The translations under genes and the position numbers were made by a program. This document shows positions 53,483 to 62,476 of a stretch of 64,000 bases of DNA, one piece after another; position 1 is the first letter of the stretch; every line of letters begins with the position of its first letter. The notes beneath the pieces were generated by a model. The model saw nothing but the letters and a program-made list of their open reading frames with translations, had not been told where the DNA came from and searched no databases. The DNA is taken from NCBI GenBank assembly GCA_024123915.1, contig CP099650.1, positions 1,364,001-1,428,000 on the forward strand. Reading direction: 5' to 3'. The stretch comes from Oxalobacteraceae bacterium OTU3CAMAD1 (GTDB lineage: Bacteria > Pseudomonadota > Gammaproteobacteria > Burkholderiales > Burkholderiaceae_D).

Positions 53483-54928
53483 ATGAATATAGCGCCACGC
53501 GCCCGCTGCTATCGGCTCCATGAGATCGCAATTCCAGAAGCTGTTATTCAGCAGGTTGGACGCCGATCTGTCGTAACAAGCTCAGTTCCCTATGGGGCAT
53601 TTGTATATTGGCCGAATGGTAAGCCCTGCATAGCAGTGAACCAATACTTGCTTGAAAATACCTTGCAATGGACAGGAGCCACGCCCCAAACGTTCGCCTT
53701 TTCGCTCTGTCATTTGGTTACCTACTGCGGCAACAACAACAAGGGATTCGGCGAGCTTTCTGACGGGGACATCAAGACCCTTATAAAGGAACTAAGAACG
53801 GAACCGGCGGAAGTTTTCCCTGGGAGAGCACGAAATCACAACACCGTTAGAAACATCGTCCATCAGTGTCTCTGCTTTCTGCGGTGGTTCCAAGATACGC
53901 TCTATCGTGGCGCTGCACCTTTGATTGGGAAGTCTGGCACTGGGGCATCAATAGTCGTAACTGAACATTGGAATCCTCACAAGCAAAGAACGACTTGGGG
54001 GCACAGGTTTTCGCCGGAACCGGTAAGTACCGAGCGGAAGCAACCAATTTCTCGTAAGGCGATAGATGCTCTAGAAGATGCAATCGAATCGAAGGCTGTG
54101 TACGAAAAGATGCATGATCGAATACGTCGGACGCATGGACTCGATGATGAGTTTTCGAAACAATGTGTTGACTATCTTTGGCGAAGACGCCGGTTCGTTC
54201 TGTGGCTACTGCAGATCACTGGTCTACGGCCTGGCGAAATGATACTGCTGAAAGCGCAAGATCTAGGAGCTGCGATTTGTAGTGAGAAAAAATCCGTTGG
54301 GATTTTATCTTTACCTACGTTGAAGCGTCGACGCATCGACCCGCCGAGGAGACCCTTTGTACTTTTTGCCCCTCAGATCGAGCAGCTGAGACGATACCTT
54401 GCGGGGCGACGGGACTGGATGGAAGCATGTGCTCAGCATTCGGGCCGGCCGTGTATAACGGATGCTCTCTTCCTGGGGACCAAGCCCGGAGGATATGGTG
54501 CGGGAATCTCACTATCGGCGTTGGAGAAGGATTTTGCTGAGCTGTGTGTAGATGCTGGACTAAGTGAGCAGCAAACTTGTTTCTCGATGTTCCGACACCG
54601 CTTCATCACCCAGGAGGTGCGCTTATTGTTGAAGGAATTCAAGCTTAAAAATACTAAGGTCATTGCTGACTCGGATTATCGAGCTATATTGGAGCGCGTG
54701 AGGGCCAAAACTGGCCATGCTGATGTTCGATCGCTTTGGCACTATATTGAACTTGCCGAAAAGGAGGACGGGCTATTCACAGATATTGTTTGTATCGAGG
54801 AGTCGCGAGCAAATACACACCTAGTCAAAGTCTCGCTTGAGGAACTCCGGCGCGATTTTGCTCTTGGCCGGCTTGATCAAGACAGGTTATTGGTCAGGCT
54901 CGCTGAGATCTCCGTGGCGTTGGGGTGA
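53483..54928 (+). CDS. Tyrosine recombinase (integrase) 4 of the island mobility operon
   Basis: A 481-residue protein starting 2 bases after the coiled-coil gene, with AAGAGG upstream. The catalytic domain is clear: QITGLRPGEMILLKAQD (Arg), FSMFRHRFITQEV (His-x-x-Arg region) and RAKTGHADVRSLWHYIEL (Gly-His and nucleophile Tyr). It is the most canonical integrase of the three. The operon 704 aa - 727 aa - 200 aa - 481 aa is the only complete recombination module oriented toward an island end and is the likely integrator into yifB. Confidence 0.88.
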   Translation: MNIAPRARCYRLHEIAIPEAVIQQVGRRSVVTSSVPYGAFVYWPNGKPCIAVNQYLLENTLQWTGATPQTFAFSLCHLVTYCGNNNKGFGELSDGDIKTLIKELRTEPAEVFPGRARNHNTVRNIVHQCLCFLRWFQDTLYRGAAPLIGKSGTGASIVVTEHWNPHKQRTTWGHRFSPEPVSTERKQPISRKAIDALEDAIESKAVYEKMHDRIRRTHGLDDEFSKQCVDYLWRRRRFVLWLLQITGLRPGEMILLKAQDLGAAICSEKKSVGILSLPTLKRRRIDPPRRPFVLFAPQIEQLRRYLAGRRDWMEACAQHSGRPCITDALFLGTKPGGYGAGISLSALEKDFAELCVDAGLSEQQTCFSMFRHRFITQEVRLLLKEFKLKNTKVIADSDYRAILERVRAKTGHADVRSLWHYIELAEKEDGLFTDIVCIEESRANTHLVKVSLEELRRDFALGRLDQDRLLVRLAEISVALG

Positions 54929-55205
54929 TCCGGAAGTTCGAGTTCCCTGCCTTCAGCCAAAAAAATGGGCTTATGCTGGGGGACGCCTTGATGCCATCAA
55001 AGACTCGCTGCGACGATCCTAAATTCCCCCCCCCCGCGCTGTAGTTGGAGTGATACTAATTTTCAGGTTAAAATCCTCAAAGCGGTTATTGGGCATCTAT
55101 AACGTCGAAATTTAAGCTTAAACTGCGAGTGCCGTGCTCTTGAATGTCTTTTACCTGTCGATATCCAAACCGAACCTTAAGGTTCTGATTTAATGCCAGA
55201 TCGAA

Positions 55206-56366
55206 CTATCGACCCGGTGTACCAACGTATTTCGGTAGGAACTTCCGCAAAATCTCGGTAACGAATCTTGCGGACAAGATACATGCGCTAGTGTGAAGGG
55301 CATCACCTTTCGCCGAATCACCCATATCGACTACAGACTTGGCACCAAAATAAACTGGCCTACTCAGCGATTGTGCTGCCGCTTCATAGAACGCGTACAT
55401 TTCCATCTCTAAAGCCGCCCACTTTCTATGTTGCATACTTATTTCATTCATCTTCGAGATGTCCGCAACAACAGCCGATCCAGACGATATTGGGCCAAGC
55501 CTTAGTCTTGAGTCTTTTAATTCACTGTCATAAAGCCCCTTTTTTAGCAACTCAAGAAACTCACTATCTTCTACAATTTGCTCGAGGGGAACTTTCAGGT
55601 CATTTGAGACCGAGGCTTGATAAGGTTCTTGCAGAAATTTGTTATCCTTAAATTTACCTGTTTGATATTCCCAACAAAATTCCCCAATTACTATATCTAA
55701 CAGCTTCGCCTCCCCATCTACTCCCGCACAGATGCCGCTCATAGCAACCATCTTCGGCTGGAAAATTTCAATAGACTTCGCCACCGTTATCGCCATATTG
55801 ACCAACCCCATTCTCTGGGGCGTTATGCAGTATCCCTTGTAGTCATCAATTACTAACTCTTGACAATTCAGCCCGGCTATCGGAGTTAAGTTACCCAACT
55901 TTGCGTCTGTTTTTTGAAACGCGGCCCGCTCTTTTCCAAGAGCACAAAAAACTAAAAAATCACTTCTAGGCTTGGCTGCTAACCGATCTATCTTTTGCTT
56001 TAGGCTGTCTTTCCAGCGAGCATCATCATCAAAAGAAACAACGGTGATCCCGTGGCCATTAAATTTCGATAGAGGTAAGTCATTGTCAGCGAACATCGTC
56101 AAAGCGATACTTTCACAATGATAATTTTTACTACGGGCGAAGACGTTAATCAAATCGTCTGAAATATCTTGCTCTTCCTTATCGTTTTTTCTGGCCGGAA
56201 GATAGATATCAAAAACTATTAAATCGTAAAGATTTGTAAGTATTAAAACACGAGCATCGTCAAGATTATCTGCAGATTCTATTATCGCGTCAACGTCTAA
56301 AATTTTAATTTCATTTTCAACGACTTTTCGCTTTTCATCTCGATCTTCAATCACCAAATATTTCAT
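55206..56366 (-). CDS. dtcC: Detocs effector DtcC: receiver domain fused to nucleoside-phosphorylase-fold domain
   Basis: 386 residues from ATG 56366, which overlaps the dtcB stop by one base (TAATG). The N-terminal receiver domain has acidic IEDRDEK and phosphoacceptor Asp53 in LIVFDIYLP. The C-terminal PNP/UDP-phosphorylase fold has CALGKERAAF, MSGICAGVDGEAKLLDIVIGE, SSGSAVVAD, LEMEMYAFYEAA and KSVVDMGDSAKGD. In the described Detocs system the DtcC effector, once phosphorylated, cleaves ATP to adenine and ribose triphosphate and stops phage replication. Gene order and domain make-up here match. Enzyme activity is inferred from the family. Confidence 0.87.
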   Translation of the reverse strand: MKYLVIEDRDEKRKVVENEIKILDVDAIIESADNLDDARVLILTNLYDLIVFDIYLPARKNDKEEQDISDDLINVFARSKNYHCESIALTMFADNDLPLSKFNGHGITVVSFDDDARWKDSLKQKIDRLAAKPRSDFLVFCALGKERAAFQKTDAKLGNLTPIAGLNCQELVIDDYKGYCITPQRMGLVNMAITVAKSIEIFQPKMVAMSGICAGVDGEAKLLDIVIGEFCWEYQTGKFKDNKFLQEPYQASVSNDLKVPLEQIVEDSEFLELLKKGLYDSELKDSRLRLGPISSGSAVVADISKMNEISMQHRKWAALEMEMYAFYEAAAQSLSRPVYFGAKSVVDMGDSAKGDALHTSACILSARFVTEILRKFLPKYVGTPGR

Positions 56367-56812
56367 TACTTCTCCAAGAATTCTTTTATTGAAATAGCCC
56401 ATTCAGAGCTACCATGTTCATATAAAACGGCAATTATGTTTTTTAACCCATATAATCTCTCAAGCGCTTCAGGAGCGTCCTCCAGTGCATAATAATCATC
56501 TTCAATCTCGAAATTCTCGTATTGTGTAAGTATGGCAACAGGCAAGTTAAACTGTTTTTTGCTTCGTAAAGCAAGTAGTATCTCCACACCTCCAGATCCG
56601 AGCGATACGGGATTGCCTTCGCCGCCGACCGAGGGGTGCGTTGGCAGTGACATATCTAATATTATTTTATGAGGAGTTGTCTCTCGCAAATATTTCCTTG
56701 CCCCGTGGACACTATTAAAGTTGGCTATATGCGCATCTGGTAGAAGGGACGCTACCAGGCTATTGATCTGATTATATTTGTATTGATCATCCTCTACAAT
56801 TAGAATGTTCAT
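56366..56812 (-). CDS. dtcB: Detocs stand-alone receiver DtcB
   Basis: A 148-residue receiver protein with no output domain: acidic VEDDQ at the start, phosphoacceptor Asp53 in ILDMSLP and the switch Thr in VAILTQYE. Its ATG overlaps the dtcA stop by four bases. In Detocs the free receiver acts as a phosphate sink that keeps weak kinase activity from triggering the toxic effector. A long loop after the Asp (THPSVGGEGNPVSLGSGG) is a family-specific insertion. Confidence 0.87.
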   Translation of the reverse strand: MNILIVEDDQYKYNQINSLVASLLPDAHIANFNSVHGARKYLRETTPHKIILDMSLPTHPSVGGEGNPVSLGSGGVEILLALRSKKQFNLPVAILTQYENFEIEDDYYALEDAPEALERLYGLKNIIAVLYEHGSSEWAISIKEFLEK

Positions 56813-59646
56813 GATTGATAATCTAATAGAAATTCAAAAGATGCAGTGACCTTGTTTTCGGAAAATTTATAATCCACATTCCTGATTTGAAGATCTTGTT
56901 CCATTTTTTTGAGTTTTTTAATCCCACTTCTATTTTCAAAGATTAATGCGTTCTCGAAATCGCCCTGAAGTGCCAAAAATATCGATTTTTTCACGTCGGC
57001 AAAATCTTCATGAGGTTCTATTTCTGACGATATTATTATTTTAAAATTCACGCCGCCTGATTTTTCTTCTATTGTTATTCCGAAATGCAGCTCTCCATCT
57101 TTTTTTCCGTACTTTGCCGCATTATATATTATGATGGATAACGCGTCATATATAACAAAATATGTACCCCCGCGAATGACGTATTCGATATCATCAAAAA
57201 TCACAATTGGTTGAAAGTCTGGAAAGAACCCTTTTATCTCTGAAAGCACTGCCTTAAATAGGAGAGATAATTCCGCTGAAGGTGATGCGATCGATGGCTT
57301 GTTAAACCAGGATTCGATAAGACGGAATTTTTCCGCGACCATAGTATTCAATTCTTGGACAAGATCTTGGATGTCTCGTGATCTAAGGGTTGAGTCTTGT
57401 GATGGCTCAAAGCGGAATACGCCATATTTGGATTTTTGATCCATAATAAAAGCTCGGATAATAGCCAAATCCTCTTCTACCAGACGCCAGCAATACTCAG
57501 TGATTATATAGGGTAGTTCTTGGCTATTTTTGTTGTTATTAAATGATTTTAGAACCTCGAAAAGCATATGGTTAGCGGTGATTTTCTTCCCTGCAGTGCG
57601 GAACTCTTTGGATATCAGGCCCTCTGGCTTTCTCTTATCGTTTATTTGTACGTGCTTATCTCGAAGATTTACTAAACATGTTTCATACTGACGAAGCCAA
57701 GCACTGAAGCACGAATCGAATTCGTCGCTCGAAAAGAGTTTGGAGAAGCATTGCCTTGCCGGAAATAGTTTTATATCGTTAAATCCGGTTTCTTTTAATG
57801 TCCCATGCCGAATCCTGCGGCCGATATAGGAGGCTATACCAAATTTGTTATTTGAGCAAAACTCCTCGTATGCCGTGACTAGTATGGCCGAGACCTGTTC
57901 AGTATTGGAAATTCCAGATTTTACTTTATCCCAAGATACTGATACCAAGCTGGGCTCTCCTTTTAGGCATATGTCAGACGCAAGTATCGATAACTTGTCA
58001 AGTAGGTTATCGGTTACCCATTGCGTGAATTTTACTGGATCAACGTAGATCCTTGAATCGTCTATGGTTCCCTTAGTCTTGTTAATTTGAACATCGATAC
58101 GTAGGTTTTTTGCTCGATCTAAATACGAGGCGTCGACGATTTTTTCCCCATACCACTCAAGTATTGAAGCCCGGTGCTCAATAGCCGCATTAGGGCGATC
58201 AATCATTTCAAATAATTTTGTAAGGAAGGTTTCGTCTAGAATTTGAATTAAATGTTCGGTTACAGCAGGTGATTTCTCGTAGAGATGTTCCAGCAAACGA
58301 ACTAGATCCGAGTCGAACTCGGAAATTGCTATATCCTGAATCACTTCTCTTAATTCATGCTCATTTAGCTGCGTACGCGACTTGACATATGCTAGACATG
58401 CAGCGACAAGCCGAAACTCATTCGTTTTTCCGTCTTGATTCATTGATATCAAATATCTTTTCGGGCAAATTATTCCTATATCGCGAGTACATGACATCAA
58501 TTCTACAAAGGCTACCTCATCATCAATCATTCCGTCTTTGAGTTCCAAGAAATAGACCAAAGCATTCGATTTTTCGAACCAAGCTGCGGCGCCTTCCAAA
58601 TCGGAGGTCAAGCTCATATCCTGAAACTCTTTCACGTCATGAAGATTTTCTACTCGTGAAAAGTAATCATGAAGGATTTCGTTCTCAAAAGGGGTTCTCG
58701 AAAACAACTTGTCCTCTAAGTTGTTATATAATGTAGCGTGACTCGTTTTGTAAATGAAGCATTCGTCCAACTCTATTAGCAAAGTGGAGTCTTTGAAAAA
58801 GTCCATGCCTGGGTCGTCTGAATCAGAGTAGCTCCTTGTTAATTTTTGTACGCTTAGATTATTAAATGATCGATGTAAATCAACGTCTAATAGGTGCGAT
58901 GTCGAGAACAGATGGCAGCGTGCGGAGGAACAGATATATAGAAATGCGTCTAATAAGGAAACACTGAAATAAGCATTTAAGATGTTTGTGTACTGCTCTA
59001 AAGAGCGAGGGACATGATCAATGAGATTTTTGGCTATTAGTGCCATTGGTGTTTCATCGGAACTCGCAATCTTTTCGCGAATGTTAAGGTACTCTGTATT
59101 GGGATTGCTTAATTCTCGAATAGCTAGCTGCGGGTATCGTATATTCCCGATTTGAATACGTTCCAAGAGTAAGTCAATTCGATGTGACAGATCTGCATTA
59201 TCACATCGGTTTTTTAGAAAATAGCTTAGACGAGCTAAAAATATCGAGACTCCCCCTTGCTTGGCTAATTGGTCCAAAGTTAAAAATGCAGCCTCGTAAT
59301 TTTTTTGTGTAATCGAGAATACGCAGTCCGTCGCCAACGCCATAAGAGTTAAAATTCGAGACTTGTTTTCATTAATTCGCTCGGTGATTTCAGTGATATT
59401 GTAAATTGGCAGCTCCAAAGGTCGAGAAAATTTCTTTATAAAATATCTACTTAAATCATTGGCACGAAAAAGCTCACTTTGCCTTAGAACCTCCACCGCA
59501 CACTTAAAATCGCTCAGCGTTCCCTCGTTCGCGATCCTTTGAAGTCCATTCATCATGTCAGAAGGGCTAGTGTTTGCCATCATTCCGCGGACAATATTTC
59601 GTACATTGAGCGAGTTGATTTCAGCCAAAGTTATTTTTTTATTCAT
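56809..59646 (-). CDS. dtcA: Detocs sensor histidine kinase DtcA
   Basis: About 945 residues from ATG 59646; a GTG start at 59709 would add 21 residues. The first 600 residues form a helical-repeat solenoid with no membrane segment, so sensing is cytosolic. The likely phosphoacceptor is His614 in YIGRRIRHGTLKET. The ATPase domain near the C-terminus has the N-box IIIYNAAKYG and a degenerate G-loop (FENRSGIKKLKKM). The family is proposed to sense phage infection and phosphorylate DtcB and DtcC. It is low-GC and A/T rich like many defence genes. Confidence 0.85.
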   Translation of the reverse strand: MNKKITLAEINSLNVRNIVRGMMANTSPSDMMNGLQRIANEGTLSDFKCAVEVLRQSELFRANDLSRYFIKKFSRPLELPIYNITEITERINENKSRILTLMALATDCVFSITQKNYEAAFLTLDQLAKQGGVSIFLARLSYFLKNRCDNADLSHRIDLLLERIQIGNIRYPQLAIRELSNPNTEYLNIREKIASSDETPMALIAKNLIDHVPRSLEQYTNILNAYFSVSLLDAFLYICSSARCHLFSTSHLLDVDLHRSFNNLSVQKLTRSYSDSDDPGMDFFKDSTLLIELDECFIYKTSHATLYNNLEDKLFSRTPFENEILHDYFSRVENLHDVKEFQDMSLTSDLEGAAAWFEKSNALVYFLELKDGMIDDEVAFVELMSCTRDIGIICPKRYLISMNQDGKTNEFRLVAACLAYVKSRTQLNEHELREVIQDIAISEFDSDLVRLLEHLYEKSPAVTEHLIQILDETFLTKLFEMIDRPNAAIEHRASILEWYGEKIVDASYLDRAKNLRIDVQINKTKGTIDDSRIYVDPVKFTQWVTDNLLDKLSILASDICLKGEPSLVSVSWDKVKSGISNTEQVSAILVTAYEEFCSNNKFGIASYIGRRIRHGTLKETGFNDIKLFPARQCFSKLFSSDEFDSCFSAWLRQYETCLVNLRDKHVQINDKRKPEGLISKEFRTAGKKITANHMLFEVLKSFNNNKNSQELPYIITEYCWRLVEEDLAIIRAFIMDQKSKYGVFRFEPSQDSTLRSRDIQDLVQELNTMVAEKFRLIESWFNKPSIASPSAELSLLFKAVLSEIKGFFPDFQPIVIFDDIEYVIRGGTYFVIYDALSIIIYNAAKYGKKDGELHFGITIEEKSGGVNFKIIISSEIEPHEDFADVKKSIFLALQGDFENALIFENRSGIKKLKKMEQDLQIRNVDYKFSENKVTASFEFLLDYQS

Positions 59647-60015
59647 TTTCGAAATTTTAAGTTGTACAGACTGGCGTTGCTGACTTAGCTGCGGGAATTC
59701 TACTAGCACTGATTGGCGTACTGAGTCCAGTGATTTGCGAATAATTTTCTACACTCAGTGATAAGAAAGAATTCATTTTACTGAGTTGCCCAGGGAGAAT
59801 TCTCACAAATTATCACCTTTTACATTCATTGATTGAGAATTTTTGCCAATTGACTATTTTATGAGCAAGGGTGTTGCTCTCGACGACCGGAATCGATCCT
59901 ATGACTGCAGCAGGTGGCGCTGTCAGACAGGTCATCCACGGCGACTATCAGTCCTGGCTTCTTCTGGTTTGATTGGTTTTAGGCAGTTGAACAGTTGTCC
60001 TGTAACTCTGGAAAA
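59647..60015. promoter_or_regulatory. Detocs promoter region and right end of the island
   Basis: The A/T-rich stretch before dtcA holds three copies of ACTGAGT or its complement (59720-59726, 59753-59759, 59780-59786) and the palindrome GAGAATTCTC near 59791. The last 36 bases (59980-60015) are the right terminal sequence: read inward they give TTTTCCAGAGTTACAGG and CTGTTCAA, matching words at the left end. No gene lies here. Confidence 0.5.
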
Positions 60016-61068
60016 ACAGGGGTTCATCGCCGCGATCAGCTGGAAGTGTGCGGGAAAGTCGGCCTGCCGCGCGGCACGCGAGATGGTGATGTGGCCTGAC
60101 TCCATCGGCTGGCGCAGCACGTCGAGCACGCGGCGGTCGAACTCCGGAAGTTCATCGAGGAACAGCACGCCGCGATGCGCGAGCGAAATCTCGCCGGGAC
60201 GCGGCACGCTGCCGCCGCCGACCAAGGCCACGCCCGACGACGTGTGGTGCGGCGAGCGGAACGGCCGGCGTTTCCAGTGTTCGATGCGAAAGCCGCCCGT
60301 CAGCGATTGTACGGCGGCCGCTTCCAGCGCTTCCTCGTCCGTCATCGCGGGCAACAGGCCGGCGAAGCGCGAGGCCAGCATGGTCTTGCCCGCGCCGGGC
60401 GGGCCAACCAGCAGGATGCTGTGGTTGCCGGCCGCCGCCACCTCCAGCGCGCGCTTGACGAAGATCTGGCCTTTGACGTCGGCGAAGTCGGGATACTCGG
60501 CCGGTACGATCAGCGGCGACGATTCGTGGCGCGACAACATGGACTCGGCCGATTTGGCGGCGAAGTGCGCGCACACCTGCAGCAGCGATTTGGCCGGATA
60601 GATGGCGGCGTCGGCCACCAGCGCGGCCTCGTCGGCGTTCGCGTCCGGCAGGATGAAGGCCAGGCGGCCGCCGTCGCGCCGGGTGGCGAGCGACATCGCC
60701 AGCGCGCCGCGTATCGGCCGCAGCTCTCCCGACAGCGACAGTTCGCCGGCGAACTCGTACTGGTGCAGGCGCGAGGAGGGGATTTGCTTGGAGGCGGCGA
60801 GGATGCCGAGCGCGATGGGCAGGTCGAAGCGGCCGGATTCCTTGGGCAGATCGGCCGGCGCCAGATTGACGGTGATGCGCTTGGCCGGAAACTCGAAGCC
60901 GCCGTTCTGGATGGCGGCGCGCACGCGGTCCTTGGCTTCCTTGACTTCGGTGTCGACCAGCCCGACGATGGTGAAGCCGGGCAATCCGTTGGCCAGATGC
61001 ACTTCGACGTTGACTTCCTGCGCGTCCATGCCGGCAAGGGCTCGGCTTTTCAACACGGCTAGACTCAT
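60016..61068 (-). pseudogene. yifB: yifB/comM 5' part, truncated by the island
   Basis: 351 codons from ATG 61068 (AGGGGA upstream) to the TGT at 60016. [19 protein letters not shown] starts the ComM-type N-terminal domain; Walker [13 protein letters not shown] and Walker [11 protein letters not shown] are intact. After IAAMNPC the frame runs about 28 codons into the island (FSRVTGQLF...) and stops at 59932. The sensor, arginine finger and C-terminal domain are on the other side of the island. The truncated product is unlikely to be functional, so natural-transformation recombination may be weakened. Confidence 0.93.
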
Positions 61069-61164
61069 CGGTTTCCCCTGGCTGGTGGCGCGGATCAAAC
61101 CAGTATAGGAAGCGGCGCGGAGGACGGCTTGCGGGCGAGCAGACGTGCGCGCATTGGGGCGGTT

Positions 61165-61273
61165 CAACCCCCGGGGTCAGGTCCGACATTCGGACAAATG
61201 GCGAAAAATGCGAACTTTTCTGGTGCTTAAAAGTTCCCCAATGTCCGAATGTCGGACCTGACCCCGAGGGTTG
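61165..61273. repeat. Long inverted repeat upstream of yifB
   Basis: A 32-base left arm (61165-61196) containing GGGGTCAGGTCCGACATT is matched by a right arm (61242-61273) containing AATGTCGGACCTGACCCC, around a 45-base A/T-richer loop. It would form a strong hairpin between yifB and the next gene, which share the minus strand. It looks like a small non-autonomous repeat. Confidence 0.85.
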
Positions 61274-61284
61274 GGGCTGCCGCG

Positions 61285-62076
61285 TCAGTCGGGGAATTTC
61301 AGCAGGTCGGCGATATTCGGGGAGTTGCCATGCGTGTTTAAGGTGGCGAGCGAACCGGGCGTCGGTGCGCCATCCCCGGCGGAGTGCGTAAAGTAGTTGA
61401 AGTCCAGTTTGATTTTATCGGCCAATCCGCTCGCATAATCTTCCGGATAAAGGGCCTGCTCCATCTTGGGCAGATCCATGAAGTGCGCTAACGATTCCTT
61501 GAAGAACTCCGTCAGTTTTCCCGAGCCTTCGTATTCTTGGATCGCTTTGGCAATCACCTGCATGCGCCACGCCTCTTCTTCACTATAGGCCTGGCGGTAA
61601 GCGGCCCTCTTTTCATTCACCGTGAAGGAACCGCTGTCATCATTGGCGATGGTGGAAAGCTGTTCGCGGGATAGCCCGGCAAAGGGATTGGAGCCGCTCC
61701 CTTCAAGATAGGCCGTGGCGGCGGAGGCGGACTGTATCGCGGCCGCGTCGCTGGGTTGCGGCAGCTGTTTTGCCGCCGCCGCTTTTTGTTCGCCCTCGAA
61801 GGGGTAGAGGATGGTCTGGATATTTTTTTCGGCTTTGGCATTCAGGGCCTTGTGATCCAGGCCATTCGTGCTCTCCGTTATCGATGTCGATGCCTTGGAC
61901 AGTCGTGCCGCCAGCGTCGAGATCGAGGCGCCGCCGGACACGGCGCCGACATTCGCCGGCTGGGCCGCCGGAGAAGCCGTGTTGCCGGGCGATTTCTTCA
62001 CTTCTGTCGCCAAGCCCGAAGGTACCTTGCTCTCTACTACCCTGGCCTGGTTTCCAGTGTTGGTGATATTTACCAT
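61285..62076 (-). CDS. Hypothetical protein, 263 residues
   Basis: The start MVNITNTGNQARVVESK lies after an A/C-rich leader without a strong ribosome site. The first 75 residues are low-complexity (Ala, Ser, Pro, Thr), the rest mixed helical (SREQLSTIANDDSGSFTVNEKRAAYRQAYSEEEAWRMQVI). There is no signal peptide or membrane segment. The disordered N-terminus followed by a helical domain recalls exported flagellar-type or type III substrates, but there is no supporting context. No family is recognised. Confidence 0.65.
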   Translation of the reverse strand: MVNITNTGNQARVVESKVPSGLATEVKKSPGNTASPAAQPANVGAVSGGASISTLAARLSKASTSITESTNGLDHKALNAKAEKNIQTILYPFEGEQKAAAAKQLPQPSDAAAIQSASAATAYLEGSGSNPFAGLSREQLSTIANDDSGSFTVNEKRAAYRQAYSEEEAWRMQVIAKAIQEYEGSGKLTEFFKESLAHFMDLPKMEQALYPEDYASGLADKIKLDFNYFTHSAGDGAPTPGSLATLNTHGNSPNIADLLKFPD

Positions 62077-62258
62077 GGTGTCGCCTCGTTAACGATGCTC
62101 GTGATTGGTTAACGACCGATTCGACATTAACTTTATCTCTGCGTCTGGGCGCGACAGATGTTGCCGATAGCAATTGCCATTTGTAACGCCATCGCGCGCA
62201 AGAAAAAAATAATCGAAAAATAATTCGGGTAGCTAAAAAGATGTGCTACGATCGGAAC

Positions 62259-62272
62259 TGTTATCGATAACA
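62259..62272. promoter_or_regulatory. LacI-type operator 1
   Basis: TGTTATCGATAACA is a perfect 14-base palindrome with the central CG typical of LacI/GalR-family sites. It lies 281 bases before the TonB receptor start. Confidence 0.65.
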
Positions 62273-62381
62273 CGTCGTCGATACGCCCCCGGTCCCGCCG
62301 GGTCTTGTTTTCTCAGTGTTTGTCGCGGCATCGCAGGATAACGCTTTGCCTCCAGTGGAGCTTTGTCCCCGTCGCTCTTGG

Positions 62382-62411
62382 CCGGCGGCCTTACAACCGC
62401 CGGTTTTTTTT
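62382..62411 (+). terminator. Hairpin with T run in the receptor leader
   Basis: CCGGCGG and CCGCCGG arms around an 8-base loop are followed by eight T residues. As it lies between two operator-like sites and upstream of the receptor gene, it may end a short leader transcript or act as an attenuator. Confidence 0.55.
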
Positions 62412-62476
62412 ACTGTTAGAAAAAAGAGACATGCCGATCCTCAAGTATCGAACTGTCGTACAATGTAGTTGAAACC

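Larger units (their letters stand above)
27457..60015. mobile_element. 32.6-kb genomic island inserted in yifB/comM
   Basis: The boundaries are fixed by the split gene: the island lies between codon CCG (27456) and codon TGT (60018-60016) of yifB, with no net loss of coding sequence. Both ends share inverted similarity, reading inward CCTGTTTT, AGAGTT and CTGTTCA. Island genes have visibly lower GC and different codon use from the flanks. Likely mobility genes are the tyrosine-recombinase operon at 48600-54928. A serine recombinase and several dead IS pieces show a history of accretion. Cargo includes a Detocs defence system, an Mrr-like nuclease and several unknown gene sets. Confidence 0.9.

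Noticed and set aside
27457..60015. Tn7/AbaR-type island in comM
   Set aside because: No TnsA/B/C-like or TniA/B-like genes were seen; recombination genes are of the tyrosine and serine types.
59843..60601. 252-codon plus-strand frame across the right island junction
   Set aside because: It is antisense to yifB over most of its length and has no motif or ribosome site.
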